Shown: positions 15,752 to 23,755 of the stretch, one piece after another | How the letters are laid out: the number at the start of each line of letters is the position of its first letter | How positions within the stretch are numbered: position 1 is the stretch's first letter | Source of the DNA: JALZAH01 sp051000755 | Lineage (GTDB): Bacteria > Actinomycetota > Acidimicrobiia > Acidimicrobiales > Palsa-688 | DNA length: 25,017 nt | Assembly: GCA_051000755.1 (NCBI GenBank) | Contig: JBPCNZ010000109.1 | Span: forward strand, 1-25,017 | Reading direction: 5' to 3' | Notes under the pieces: generated by a model | What the model saw: the letters and a program-made list of their open reading frames with translations, nothing else | Told to the model about the DNA's origin: nothing | The model's database searches: none | Translations under genes and position numbers: made by a program

Positions 15752-16954
15752 TTACCAGGCTCGTACCCAGCAGCGCTGGGCCATGCTGGCCGGCGACCAC
15801 AGCCCCCAGAGCCCGAACAGGGCGCGGCGGGTGGCCTCGGTCCAGGCCATGACGGGCGGGCTGGCGATGCGGCGGACCACCTGGCGGATGCCGCCCTCGT
15901 GGACGGCATAGCCGGCCCACTGACCGGGATAGTCCTTGGTGGAGCCGACCTCGCTGACCATGACCCCGTCGACGCGGTAGCAGCGGTTGCGGTGGGTGTG
16001 GCCGGCGATGATGATGCTGGTCGGGTTGGCCTCGTGGAGGGCAGCGACGAACCGCCGGCTTTCGGCCGCGTAGAGGCCGGGCGGGTAGTGGGTGGCGACG
16101 GGCGTCCGCTGGGGGGCGTGGTGGACGGCAACCACGACCGGGCCGGGGGGGTGCCCGTCGGTCGAGGGTGCCCCGGCCGCCAGGACGGCGATCCGGTCGA
16201 GTTGCTTCTTGCCCAGGCGACCTCTCCGCTCGGTGGCCATCGGGGTGTGGGCCAGGATGATGCGCAGGCCGGGCAGGTCGATGGCGGTGGCCGTTTCGGC
16301 GACGGCGATGCCGTGGCGGGCCAGGATGGCGGTGCCGTCGACGCGGTGGCGGACGTCGTGGTTGCCGAGGATCACCCCGACGGGGACGGGGGAGTCCGCC
16401 AGCATGCGGCCGACCTCATGAAACTCGACCGGCTCGGAGTCGCGGGTCAGGTCGCCCTTGGCCAGGATCAGCTCCGAGCCCCACAATCCTGCCTCGGCGA
16501 TGGCGGCGCGGGCGCATCGCTCCGGGAACGGGTCGAGGTCAGGGGGTAGGGGAATGACGTCGGTCATCGTCCCCAGCCCCCCGAACCCACGGTCACCCAG
16601 ATGGGTGTCATTGATGGTGGCGAACCTGGCCGTGAGCCGGCCCGGCGGCGGGGCCAGGGTCGTCACCCGCCCCACCCGCCGGCGGGGACGGCCGGCACCG
16701 TGCACCGTCACGTCGTAGGCGGTGGACGGCTCGAGGCCGTCAACAGTCACCGCGCCCGGTCCCACCGGTCCCCGGCCCACCGGCCGCGGACGGCGCCCCT
16801 GCCGGCGCACGTAGGCGGGCGAGGCGTCCGGGAGGGCGACCTCCGACCCCCCGACCTCGACGGTCAGGCCGGGCGCCGACAACCATCCCCAGGTCACCTG
16901 GACGGAGCGATCCTCGACGGCGAAGACGGACAGGACGCCGGGATCGACCCGCAT
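15752..16954 (-). CDS. Calcineurin-like metallophosphoesterase with N-terminal Ig/FnIII-like domain
   Basis: A 400-aa protein. The first 105 residues look like a beta-sandwich (fibronectin III-like, ending GLEPSTAYDVTVHGAGR...VGRVTTLAPP), as in purple acid phosphatases. The catalytic domain follows with the metallophosphoesterase motifs in order: INDTHLGD, AKGDLTRDS, LGNHDVRHR, VAVHHAP and IIAGHTHRN. These give the dinuclear metal centre of phosphodiesterases and phosphomonoesterases. I see no signal peptide, so it is probably cytosolic. The substrate is unknown; cyclic nucleotide phosphodiesterase or purple-acid-phosphatase-like activity is possible. ATG 16954 lies six bases after the pepN stop, so both are likely on one transcript. 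Confidence 0.9.
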   Translation of the reverse strand: MRVDPGVLSVFAVEDRSVQVTWGWLSAPGLTVEVGGSEVALPDASPAYVRRQGRRPRPVGRGPVGPGAVTVDGLEPSTAYDVTVHGAGRPRRRVGRVTTLAPPPGRLTARFATINDTHLGDRGFGGLGTMTDVIPLPPDLDPFPERCARAAIAEAGLWGSELILAKGDLTRDSEPVEFHEVGRMLADSPVPVGVILGNHDVRHRVDGTAILARHGIAVAETATAIDLPGLRIILAHTPMATERRGRLGKKQLDRIAVLAAGAPSTDGHPPGPVVVAVHHAPQRTPVATHYPPGLYAAESRRFVAALHEANPTSIIIAGHTHRNRCYRVDGVMVSEVGSTKDYPGQWAGYAVHEGGIRQVVRRIASPPVMAWTEATRRALFGLWGLWSPASMAQRCWVRAW

Positions 16955-16960
16955 CCAGCC

Positions 16961-19525
16961 TCAGCCCCGCCCGGGCAGGGTCACGGCCAGGGTGGCACCG
17001 ATGCGCTGACCGAGAGCCACGTTGACGTCCATGCGTTCTTCCAACTGGTCCAGGCGAGGCCCGCCGATCGGCGCCTGGTTGGCGTCGAGGAAAGCGTGGG
17101 CCCGGCCGGCCAGGTCCGGATCGACCAGACCGGTGATGCCCTCGAGCATGCGGATCAGCAGGTTGTTGGGGAACCGCTCGATGAGGCGGTCCCAGTGGGA
17201 CTCCACCCAGTCCCAGGCCAAGGCCGATCCGCTCCTGGACGCCATGATGGACCCGACCAGGAACGGGCCGTCCTGGTTGCGGACCTCGTCGCTCAGGCAC
17301 AGCTCCAGGCTCCGGGCCAGCAGCCCGGGATCCTCGAACGCCCCCAAGGCGTGGAGGTAGCGCATCTTCTCCTGGGGGTTGGTGGCGGTCCGGTACCGGT
17401 CGAGGACCGTCTCGTAGGCATCGGGTCCACCGGCGGCAGCGACGACATTGACCGTGGCGGTGACCACATCGGCGGCGAGACCGCCCCGTCCGGCCAGGAA
17501 CTCCTCGTGGCGGCGGGCAGCCTCGGAGCGAACCTCGGGGTCAGCGCCGAGCACGCCCAGGGCCGCGATGAGGCGGCTGCGCACGGTCCCGGCCCTGGGC
17601 CCCTCGTCGGGTTTCGGATCCCAGCCCAGACGGGCGAAGGCCGGTCCGGCCAGATGCCGGACGCACGCTGCCACCGCCTCCCGTCCCTCGTCGTCGGCGA
17701 TCAGGTTGAGGAGCCCGAAGGGGTTGAGCACGGCCCCCCACACGTCGGGGTCCTCTTCATCCCGAAGGGCCTCGAGGAGGACGATGAGCTCCTCGAGGGT
17801 CTGCGTTCCGGCCACCACGCTGGCCCAGGTGTCGCCCACCAGGCTGAGTCGCTCGAGGGGGTCGGCGATGGCCTCGATGTCGCCGGTGAGACGGCCGAGC
17901 AGCTCGGCGCTGTAGCGCACCCGGTAGAAGCCCCAGGAGCCCTCGTTGACCACGGCCCAGTCGACGGCGCCGCCCAGGTCGACCGTGGTCGCATCGGAGT
18001 CGAGCAGGAGCCGTCGGGTCACGACCTGGCCGCCGACGGAGGCCCGCAGATTGATCGGTATCACCCAACGGTCGTCGGTCGGGGTGCCGGCGTAGAAGAA
18101 GCGTTGCTGGCTGAGCGACAGGCTCTGGCCGTCGGGGCCCAGATCGACGGTGACGAGCGGGTAACCGCCCTGGAGGATCCACGAGTCCATGGTCTGGCGA
18201 ACCGGTTCCCCCGACACGTCCTCGAGCGCCTTCCACAGATCCGCGGTCTCGGTGTTGCCGTGGGCGTGGGTGTGGAGGTAGTGGCCGATGCCCTTCCTGA
18301 ACACCTCGGCCCCCAGGTACTGCTCGAGCATGCGCAGCACCGACCCGCCTTTTTGGTAGGTGAGCACGTCGAACATGGCTTCGGCCTCTTCGGGTCGCCC
18401 CACGGCAAACTCCACCGGTCTGGTCGCCGTCAGCCCATCGGTGGCCAGCGCCGCCGCCTTACCCGCGCCGAAGGCAGTCCACACGCCCCAGTCCGGCCGG
18501 AGGTGGTCGGTGGTGGTGAGCTCCATGAACGTGGCGAAGGCCTCGTTGAGCCAGATGCCGTTCCACCAGCGCATGGTGACGAGGTCACCGAACCACATGT
18601 GGGCGGTCTCGTGAGACACAACGCTGGCAATGCGTTGCAGCTCGAGCTGCGAGGCCCGTGTCGTATCGATGAGCAGGGCGGTTTCGCGGTAGGTCACGCA
18701 CCCGAGGTTCTCCATGGCCCCGAAGGCGAAGTCGGGGATGGCGACATGGTCGATCTTGTCGTGGGGGTAGGCCAGCCCGAAGTACGACGCCAGGAAGCTG
18801 AGGGCATGGGCTCCGACCTCGGCGGCGTAACCGGTCAGCTCCGCTCGCCCCGGGGGGGTGGCGATGCGCAGCGGTACACCGTCGACCTCGGTGGGGGCGC
18901 TCACCTCGAAGGGGCCGATGACGAAGGCGACCAGATAGGTCGACATGGGCATCGTCTCGGCGAAGCGCACCCGGCGCTTGCCGTCCCCGATCCCCTCCGA
19001 GGAGATCTCGGCCCCATTGGACAGGGCGGTGAGCTCCTCGTCGACGACCAGAGCTACGGCAAAGGTGGCTTTCAGCTCGGGTTCGTCCCAGCACGGGAAG
19101 GCCCGCCGGGCGTCGGCCGGCTCGAACTGGGTGGTGGCGATGGTGTGGCTGACCCCATCATCGTCGTCGAAGCGGCTCCGGTAGAACCCTCGGAGCTGGT
19201 CGTTGAGGATGCCGGTGAAACGCATCGCCAGGCGGTACCCGGCGCCGGCGGCGAGGACAGTGTCAAACGCCAACGTCGCTCGTTGCTCGGCCTCGTCGAG
19301 GGTGACCGACGCCGTGTGGGCCTCTCCGTCGGGCCCGGTCAGCTCGGCCTGGTGGATCACCAGCTCGGCGGAGTTGAACGTCATCTCCCTGGCCTCGACC
19401 GTCATCTCCAGGTCGATCGCCACCGTGCCCGAGAACGACGATGCCGCCAGGTCCGGGGCCAGCTCCAGGTCGTAGCGGTGGGGGATGGCCGTGCGGGGAA
19501 GGCGGGGATCAGGCGATGAGGCCAC
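16961..19525 (-). CDS. pepN: Aminopeptidase N (M1 family)
   Basis: Zinc aminopeptidase of 854 aa that removes N-terminal residues from peptides in the cytosol. The N-terminal beta domain (RYDLELAPDLAASSFSGTV) is followed by the substrate-binding GAMEN motif (269-273) and the zinc site HETAH (305-309) with the third ligand Glu328 in WLNEAFA, the exact HExxH-x18-E spacing. The C-terminal half is the ERAP1-like helical domain with WVIPINLR and NEGSWGFYRVRY. Length is normal for actinobacterial PepN. The GTG at 19525 is preceded by AAGGAG. It is transcribed divergently from the PfkB gene, with 91 bases between the starts, and the phosphoesterase follows it. Confidence 0.96.
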   Translation of the reverse strand: MASSPDPRLPRTAIPHRYDLELAPDLAASSFSGTVAIDLEMTVEAREMTFNSAELVIHQAELTGPDGEAHTASVTLDEAEQRATLAFDTVLAAGAGYRLAMRFTGILNDQLRGFYRSRFDDDDGVSHTIATTQFEPADARRAFPCWDEPELKATFAVALVVDEELTALSNGAEISSEGIGDGKRRVRFAETMPMSTYLVAFVIGPFEVSAPTEVDGVPLRIATPPGRAELTGYAAEVGAHALSFLASYFGLAYPHDKIDHVAIPDFAFGAMENLGCVTYRETALLIDTTRASQLELQRIASVVSHETAHMWFGDLVTMRWWNGIWLNEAFATFMELTTTDHLRPDWGVWTAFGAGKAAALATDGLTATRPVEFAVGRPEEAEAMFDVLTYQKGGSVLRMLEQYLGAEVFRKGIGHYLHTHAHGNTETADLWKALEDVSGEPVRQTMDSWILQGGYPLVTVDLGPDGQSLSLSQQRFFYAGTPTDDRWVIPINLRASVGGQVVTRRLLLDSDATTVDLGGAVDWAVVNEGSWGFYRVRYSAELLGRLTGDIEAIADPLERLSLVGDTWASVVAGTQTLEELIVLLEALRDEEDPDVWGAVLNPFGLLNLIADDEGREAVAACVRHLAGPAFARLGWDPKPDEGPRAGTVRSRLIAALGVLGADPEVRSEAARRHEEFLAGRGGLAADVVTATVNVVAAAGGPDAYETVLDRYRTATNPQEKMRYLHALGAFEDPGLLARSLELCLSDEVRNQDGPFLVGSIMASRSGSALAWDWVESHWDRLIERFPNNLLIRMLEGITGLVDPDLAGRAHAFLDANQAPIGGPRLDQLEERMDVNVALGQRIGATLAVTLPGRG

Positions 19526-19580
19526 GGTGCTCCTTGTGCAGAGTCTGGGGGCGGGCGACCCCGCATGCTACGCCCGACCA

Positions 19581-19610
19581 TGGTCATCTTCGGGGGGCAC
19601 CGCCTAGGGT
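19581..19610 (+). promoter_or_regulatory. Promoter of the PfkB kinase gene, probably leaderless
   Basis: TGGTCA (19581-19586), 18-base spacer, TAGGGT (19605-19610). The -10 ends six bases before the ATG at 19617, and no Shine-Dalgarno is present, so transcription probably begins at the start codon. Confidence 0.4.
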
Positions 19611-19616
19611 GCGGCC

Positions 19617-20609
19617 ATGGAACGAGCTGTGGACATCGTGACCGTGGGCCATGCCATTGTCGACGTGCTGGCGCCGAGCGACGACGAGTTGGTGTCGGGT
19701 TTCGGTCTCACCAAGGGCACGATGACCCTCGTCGACGACGCCAGGGCCGAGCAGATCTACGCTGCTCTGGGAGCCGGGACGACGGCCTCGGGGGGGTCGG
19801 CCGCCAACACCGCGGTGTGCCTGGCGTCGCTCGGGACGGCCACGGCGTTCGTGGGCAAGGTGCGCGACGACCATCTCGGTGAGGTGTTCACCGACGACAT
19901 CCGTTCCGCCAGCGTGGACTACGAGGTGCCTCCCGGCAACGACGGGCCGGGGACGGGGCGGTGCCTGATCATGGTCACCTCCGACGCCGAGAAGACGATG
20001 TGCACCAGCCTCGGGATCGGCGACTTCCTCCCGCCCGAGGACATCGACATCGACACGATCGCCGCCGCTCGGGTCGTCTACGTGGAGGGGTACCTGTGCG
20101 GCCTCGAGAGCACCGATGCCACGGTGGAGCGCATCGTTGCCGCGGCCCACGAGTCCGACACCCTCGTGTCCCTGTCGCTGTCGGATCCGTTCTGGGTCCA
20201 GTTGCACGGCGACGCGCTGAGGTCCCTGCTACCCCGAGTCGACGTCCTGTTCGCCAACGAGGACGAGGCATGTGGCCTGGCCGGTACCGAGGACGTCGAC
20301 GAGGCGGTCAGCAGGCTTGCCGAGCAGTGCGCCACCGTCGTGGTCACCCGGGGGGCCAAGGGGTCGATGGTGGCCACCGTCGACGGCACGGTATCGGTCC
20401 CCGCGGAGGCGGTATCCCGGGTGGTCGACTCGACCGGCGCCGGCGACAGCTTCGCCGCCGGCTTCCTGCATGCCATGGTGCGCGGCGCCGATCCCGGGAC
20501 CTGCGCCCGCCTCGGGGGCCTGGTGGCCGCCGAGATCGTAAGCCACCTCGGCGCCCGGCCCCTGGTGTCCCTGGCCGATCTGGCCGCCTCCGCCGGCCTC
20601 ACCCTCTAA
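19617..20609 (+). CDS. PfkB-family kinase, adenosine-kinase-like
   Basis: Sugar or nucleoside kinase of 330 aa. The N-terminal VTVGHAIVDVLAPSDDELV and LTKGTMTLVDD, the first signature GGSAANTAVCLASLG (59-73) with FVGKVRDDHLG, and the second signature DSTGAGDSFAAGFLHAM with catalytic Asp277 are those of the bacterial adenosine-kinase subgroup of PfkB. It could phosphorylate adenosine for purine salvage; ribose or another small sugar is possible, since the subgroup is not uniform. It differs clearly from IolC in this window and is not near the inositol genes. The ATG at 19617 lacks a ribosome site but follows a TAGGGT -10 box by six bases. Confidence 0.88.
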   Translation: MERAVDIVTVGHAIVDVLAPSDDELVSGFGLTKGTMTLVDDARAEQIYAALGAGTTASGGSAANTAVCLASLGTATAFVGKVRDDHLGEVFTDDIRSASVDYEVPPGNDGPGTGRCLIMVTSDAEKTMCTSLGIGDFLPPEDIDIDTIAAARVVYVEGYLCGLESTDATVERIVAAAHESDTLVSLSLSDPFWVQLHGDALRSLLPRVDVLFANEDEACGLAGTEDVDEAVSRLAEQCATVVVTRGAKGSMVATVDGTVSVPAEAVSRVVDSTGAGDSFAAGFLHAMVRGADPGTCARLGGLVAAEIVSHLGARPLVSLADLAASAGLTL

Positions 20610-20649
20610 ACCCGCTCCCGGTCGCAGGCCGGTGCAGGAGGTCTCGTGC

Positions 20650-20671
20650 GCGGGCCACAGCTCCGGCCCGC
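20650..20671 (+). terminator. Candidate terminator downstream of the PfkB kinase gene
   Basis: GCGGGCC (20650-20656), loop ACAGCTCC, GGCCCGC (20665-20671): a perfect 7-bp all-GC stem 41 bases after the stop codon, in the 164-base gap between convergent genes. No T-run follows, as is common in high-GC actinobacteria. Confidence 0.4.
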
Positions 20672-20773
20672 CCCTTGGCCGTGTGTTCGGGGCCCGGTGC
20701 CGGCGGCTGATGGACCAACACGGCGGACCTTTCCCTCAGGCTTGCCCAACTCAGGTCATCGTGTCTCCATCTG

Positions 20774-21235
20774 TTAGGCGGATCCGCCTTCGCGGTCGGC
20801 GCGCCACCTTCGACGCTCGGGCAGCGTGACGTCGCCGTAGCCGTTGCAGCGCACCTCGGTCGGTCGCAGCTCGAACAGCAGGTAGCGGTCGGCGGGACCG
20901 TAGCTGGCGGCGGCGGCGACTGTCGCCCGCACGGCGCCGTCCTCGACGAGGTGTCCGGTGCCGCTCACCGACGCCTCGCCGCCGGTCCCGGCGTTGTCCG
21001 GCACGCCGTTGTGGAGGGCGAACCACCCGCGCTCGCGGAGGTCGGCTCCCTTTGGTGAGGTCGGCTCCATGAAAAGGTAGAGCGCGTCGGCGGTGATGAT
21101 CGGCGTGACCGGGTGGACCCTCGGCGCGCCGCACGCCCGCACGGTCGCCAGGTACGACGGCAACGCCCGCAGCCGCTCCGCCACGAACGCCGCCAACTCC
21201 GGTTCGGCGGCGCCGAAGGCGCCCCAAGTCGTCAT
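20774..21235 (-). CDS. Pyridoxamine 5'-phosphate oxidase-like FMN-binding split-barrel protein
   Basis: A 153-aa protein of the FMN-binding split-barrel superfamily. The segments LPSYLATVRACGAPRVHPV, ADALYLFMEPTSPKGADL, ASVSGTGHLVED and DRYLLFELRPTEVRCNGYG follow the fold: a strand that reads out substrate, the FMN-phosphate loop and the closing strands. Single-domain members of this family in actinobacteria include F420- or FMN-binding reductases and heme-degradation proteins as well as PNPOx-like proteins, so the reaction cannot be given. ATG 21235 has only a weak GGGCGG upstream. It is convergent with the PfkB gene. The 169 bases upstream contain a possible trmO relic and the exporter terminator. 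Confidence 0.8.
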   Translation of the reverse strand: MTTWGAFGAAEPELAAFVAERLRALPSYLATVRACGAPRVHPVTPIITADALYLFMEPTSPKGADLRERGWFALHNGVPDNAGTGGEASVSGTGHLVEDGAVRATVAAAASYGPADRYLLFELRPTEVRCNGYGDVTLPERRRWRADREGGSA

Positions 21236-21255
21236 CCGCCCATGATGGACGCGGC

Positions 21256-21330
21256 ATGGCCCACCGCCCGTCCATCTCGCTCGAACCGATCGGCTACGTC
21301 ATCACCGCCCACGTGGACCCGCCGCAGGAC
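21256..21330 (+). pseudogene. Possible 5' relic of a TrmO/TsaA-type methyltransferase gene
   Basis: An ATG at 21256 opens a frame whose first residues, including SISLEPIGYVITAHVDPPQ, resemble the N-terminus of TrmO (TsaA/YaeB, tRNA t6A37 N6-methyltransferase), which usually begins with a PIG.V motif and an acidic or proline-rich turn. After about 25 residues the similarity ends and the frame soon reads into the antisense of the ABC permease. I infer that the remainder was lost when the exporter region was inserted or rearranged. The match is short, so this is tentative. Confidence 0.3.
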
Positions 21331-21382
21331 GGCAGCGCTCAGACCGTGGTATGCGTCGCGCCGTGCGAGCGACCCGTATGGC

Positions 21383-21403
21383 GAGAGTCGGCTCTCGACT
21401 CTC
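21383..21403 (-). terminator. Candidate terminator of the regulator-exporter operon
   Basis: GAGAGTCG (21383-21390), loop GCTCT, CGACTCTC (21396-21403): a perfect 8-bp stem two bases beyond the permease stop codon on the minus strand. No U-tract follows. Its position immediately after the last gene supports a terminator or 3'-end stabilising role. Confidence 0.5.
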
Positions 21404-21404
21404 A

Positions 21405-22214
21405 TCACTTTGGGTCGGCCGCTCGGCGACGGTTGTAGAGGCGGATGGACCAGAGGTAGCTGGCCAGGGCGATACCGACGCTCCAGGCGACGGCGGCGAT
21501 TGCGTGCGTGCGGATCGGGCCGCCGGTGAGGAGGCCGCGGACGGTTTGGGTGACGGGGGTGAAGGGCTGGTATTCGGCGAACTGGCGCAGCCCGGTCGGC
21601 ATGGTGGAGGTGGGGACGAATCCGCTGCTGAGGAAGGGCAGCAGGGTGAGGAACATCGGGGTGTTGCTGGCGGTCTCGACGCTCTTGGCGGCCAGGCCGA
21701 GGGCGGTGGACAGCCAGACGAGGGCGATGGCGAACAGGGCGAGCATCCCGGCGGTGGCGAGCCATTCCAGCGGGTTGGCGTTGGGTCGAAATCCGATGGC
21801 CAAGGCGACCGCGACGACGAGGACTAGCACGGCGAGGGTTTGCAGCAGGCTGCCGATGACGTGGCCGGTGAGCACGGCGGCCCGGGCGATGGCCATGGTG
21901 CGGAAGCGGTCGATGATGCCTTGGGTCATGTCCATTGCGACCGAGATTGCGGTGCCCAGCGCGGCCGAGGCAACGGTGACGATCAGGATGCCAGGGACGA
22001 GATAGGTGAGGTAGGCGTTCCGGTCCGAGTGTGCGTTGCCGGGCATGCTGAGGCCTGCACCGAGTTGGCCACCGAAGACGTAGACGAACAGCAGCAAAAA
22101 CACGATCGGGAAGCCGGCCAGCATCAGCGTCAGGGATGGGTAGCGCAGCTGGTGTTTGAGGTTGCGGCGAAGCATGGTCGCTGAATCGGCGACGGTGTAG
22201 GCGAGGGAACTCAT
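21405..22214 (-). CDS. ABC-2 type exporter permease (DrrB-like)
   Basis: Membrane subunit of a drug or lipid exporter, 269 aa, ABC-2 family. Six hydrophobic segments can be seen: LTLMLAGFPIVFLLLFVYVF, YLVPGILIVTVASAALGTAI, LLQTLAVLVLVVAVALAIGF, LALFAIALVWLSTALGLAA, FLTLLPFLSSGFV and AVAWSVGIALASYLW. Family features are the DMTQGIIDRFRTMAI coupling helix and the FLSSGFVPTSTMP loop before the last segment, followed by QPFTPVTQTVRGLL. Its ATG overlaps the stop of the ATPase gene (ATGA), so the subunits are made together. The substrate is unknown; relatives export anthracyclines, other antibiotics or lipids. Confidence 0.93.
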   Translation of the reverse strand: MSSLAYTVADSATMLRRNLKHQLRYPSLTLMLAGFPIVFLLLFVYVFGGQLGAGLSMPGNAHSDRNAYLTYLVPGILIVTVASAALGTAISVAMDMTQGIIDRFRTMAIARAAVLTGHVIGSLLQTLAVLVLVVAVALAIGFRPNANPLEWLATAGMLALFAIALVWLSTALGLAAKSVETASNTPMFLTLLPFLSSGFVPTSTMPTGLRQFAEYQPFTPVTQTVRGLLTGGPIRTHAIAAVAWSVGIALASYLWSIRLYNRRRAADPK

Positions 22215-23191
22215 CGTGGGTGCGCTTCTTCATGCTGGCGGGTGGTCGGTTCGGTGGTGGCGTGGCCGGTGACGGCGAAGAAGACGTCGTCCAGGTCGGG
22301 GGTATGGATGGACAACTGGTCGACATCGATTCGGGCATCGGCTAACTCGTTGAGCAGGTGGCGCAGTGCTTTGACGCTGCCGTCGCCGGGGACTTGCAGG
22401 CTGAGCTGCTCCTGGTCGGATGACGATGCGGGAATAAGCTCGGCAGCCGAGCGCAGCACGCGCGGGTCGGCGAACCGGAGTTCAACATGGCCGCCAGGGA
22501 TTTGGCGCTTCAACTCGACGGGGGTGCCTTCGGCGACGATGCGGCCGTGGTCGAGAACCGCGATTCGACCAGCGAGCTGGTCGGCCTCCTCGAGGTATTG
22601 CGTGGTAAGGAAGATCGTGACTCCGTCGGCCGCCAGCTCACCGATGATCTGCCACATGGTGCGGCGGCCGCGAGGATCCAGCCCGGTGGTTGGCTCGTCG
22701 AGAAAGATCACGGTCGGGTTGCCGACCAGGCTCATCGCCAGATCGAGCCGCCGCCGCATTCCGCCGGAGTAGGTCGACAGCGGCTTGTCTGCGGCGTCGG
22801 TGAGGTCGAAACGCTCCAACAGCTCTGCGATCCGGCGGCGACCCGCGGCGCGTCCGAGGTGGCGAAGGTCGGCCATGAGGCGGAGGTTCTCCTCCCCGGT
22901 GAGCAGGTTGTCGACGGCGGAGAACTGGCCGGTGACCCCGATCACGGCGCGAACTCCGTCCGGGTCGGTGGCTACGTCGTGACCGCCGACCCGGCTGTCG
23001 CCGGCGTCGGCGCGGATCAAGGTGGACAGGATGCGCACCATCGTCGTCTTCCCGGCTCCGTTCGGGCCGAGCAGGGCGAAGATCGTGCCTTCGGCGACCG
23101 TGAGGTCGACCGCGTCCAGCACGGCGTGCTCGCCGAAGGATTTGCACACTCCGCGGGCGTGGATCGCCGGCTCGGTCGGGCTGATAGTCAT
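22211..23191 (-). CDS. ABC exporter ATP-binding protein (DrrA-like)
   Basis: ATPase of the DrrA/daunorubicin-resistance type, 326 aa. Walker A GPNGAGKTT (42-50), Q-loop VTGQFSAVDNLLTGEENL, signature YSGGMRRRLDLA (141-152), Walker B VIFLDEP (161-167), then TTGLDPRGR and the switch region FLTTQYLEEADQLA. The C-terminal 90 residues form the DrrA accessory domain (HVELRFADPRVL... and TPDLDDVFFAVTG). GAGGAG before the ATG gives a good ribosome site. It lies 12 bases after the regulator gene and overlaps the permease gene, forming a regulator-ATPase-permease operon that should be derepressed by the exported compound or a related signal. Confidence 0.94.
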   Translation of the reverse strand: MTISPTEPAIHARGVCKSFGEHAVLDAVDLTVAEGTIFALLGPNGAGKTTMVRILSTLIRADAGDSRVGGHDVATDPDGVRAVIGVTGQFSAVDNLLTGEENLRLMADLRHLGRAAGRRRIAELLERFDLTDAADKPLSTYSGGMRRRLDLAMSLVGNPTVIFLDEPTTGLDPRGRRTMWQIIGELAADGVTIFLTTQYLEEADQLAGRIAVLDHGRIVAEGTPVELKRQIPGGHVELRFADPRVLRSAAELIPASSSDQEQLSLQVPGDGSVKALRHLLNELADARIDVDQLSIHTPDLDDVFFAVTGHATTEPTTRQHEEAHPR

Positions 23192-23203
23192 TGCTCCTCG
23201 CTG

Positions 23204-23707
23204 TCAGTGATTCGGTGCGTCGTCGGGGAGCTCACCACCGGCACGTAGCACCGCACGGTGGGCCTTCCAGTCCTGTTCCAGCTCCGGCAGCCGCGCCACC
23301 AGGAAGTTCGCAAATGCGGCCCATTCCAGCAGCACCGCCCGCCGGGCGAGGGGGGTGTCGCCCAGCAATGCCAGGCCTTCCCGTGCCAGATCAGCCTGCT
23401 CGCGGTACTCGGACACGTCGAACCCCATCGACCGGGGTCCAGTGAGGTCGATGCGGATCCGGTCCATCCGCTCACCCGCTACCCGCGAACGACGGATCAT
23501 GTCGAGGTTGTCCAAGGCGTTGGCCGCGCCGGCGATCGCGCTCCGACTGGCCAGCAACGCCTCTGCCAAGTCCCTGATGGTCTGCTCCCGTGGCTCGCAG
23601 ATCGCCAGATAGCCCAGCAACCGACCCACCATCGGCGCCATGCCGTAGCGACGGGCATACAGGCGGCCTGCGTGGTCGGCGAACGTGATCTCGGCATCCG
23701 TCGGCAC
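23204..23707 (-). CDS. GbsR/MarR-type transcriptional regulator of the ABC exporter
   Basis: A 167-aa winged-helix regulator of the GbsR-like branch (COG1510). The N-terminus (ITFADHAGRLYARRYGMAPM) leads into the DNA-binding domain: VGRLLGYLAICEPREQTIRDLAEALLASRSAIAGAANAL, then the wing MIRRSRVAGERMDRIRID. The C-terminal helices (EYREQADLAREGLALLGD, RRAVLLEWAAFANFLVARLP) form the dimerisation region. The open frame continues over 850 bases upstream, but the family N-terminus fixes the start near GTG 23707. No ribosome site is present; a TACTCT -10 box ends seven bases upstream, so the message is probably leaderless. A perfect inverted repeat overlaps the -35, suggesting autorepression together with the exporter genes. 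Confidence 0.88.
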   Translation of the reverse strand: MPTDAEITFADHAGRLYARRYGMAPMVGRLLGYLAICEPREQTIRDLAEALLASRSAIAGAANALDNLDMIRRSRVAGERMDRIRIDLTGPRSMGFDVSEYREQADLAREGLALLGDTPLARRAVLLEWAAFANFLVARLPELEQDWKAHRAVLRAGGELPDDAPNH

Positions 23708-23714
23708 AGCCCAG

Positions 23715-23743
23715 AGAGTACATGCAAGACTGCGATAACACAA
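23715..23743 (-). promoter_or_regulatory. Promoter of the GbsR-like regulator operon
   Basis: On the minus strand: TTGTGT (23743-23738), 17-base spacer, TACTCT (23720-23715). The start codon lies seven bases after the -10, consistent with a leaderless transcript. The -35 box sits inside the inverted repeat at 23734-23755. Confidence 0.45.
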
Positions 23744-23755
23744 ATCAATGTTATC
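23734..23755. promoter_or_regulatory. Inverted repeat, candidate operator of the GbsR-like regulator
   Basis: GATAACA (23734-23740), spacer CAAATCAA, TGTTATC (23749-23755): a perfect 7-bp inverted repeat of 22 bases, AT-rich in an otherwise GC-rich region. It overlaps the -35 of the regulator's own promoter. MarR-type dimers bind pseudo-palindromes of this size, so an autoregulatory operator is likely. Confidence 0.6.

Noticed and set aside
16601..19519. 972-codon plus-strand frame opposite pepN
   Set aside because: It is very long but is the antisense of an intact M1 aminopeptidase with GAMEN and HExxH motifs; the frame has the Gly/Val/His-rich composition of a shadow.
20777..20788. Perfect palindrome GGCGGATCCGCC
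   Set aside because: It encodes the last Gly-Gly-Ser-Ala codons of the FMN-binding protein; a 12-base GC palindrome is not unusual at this GC content and no T-run follows.
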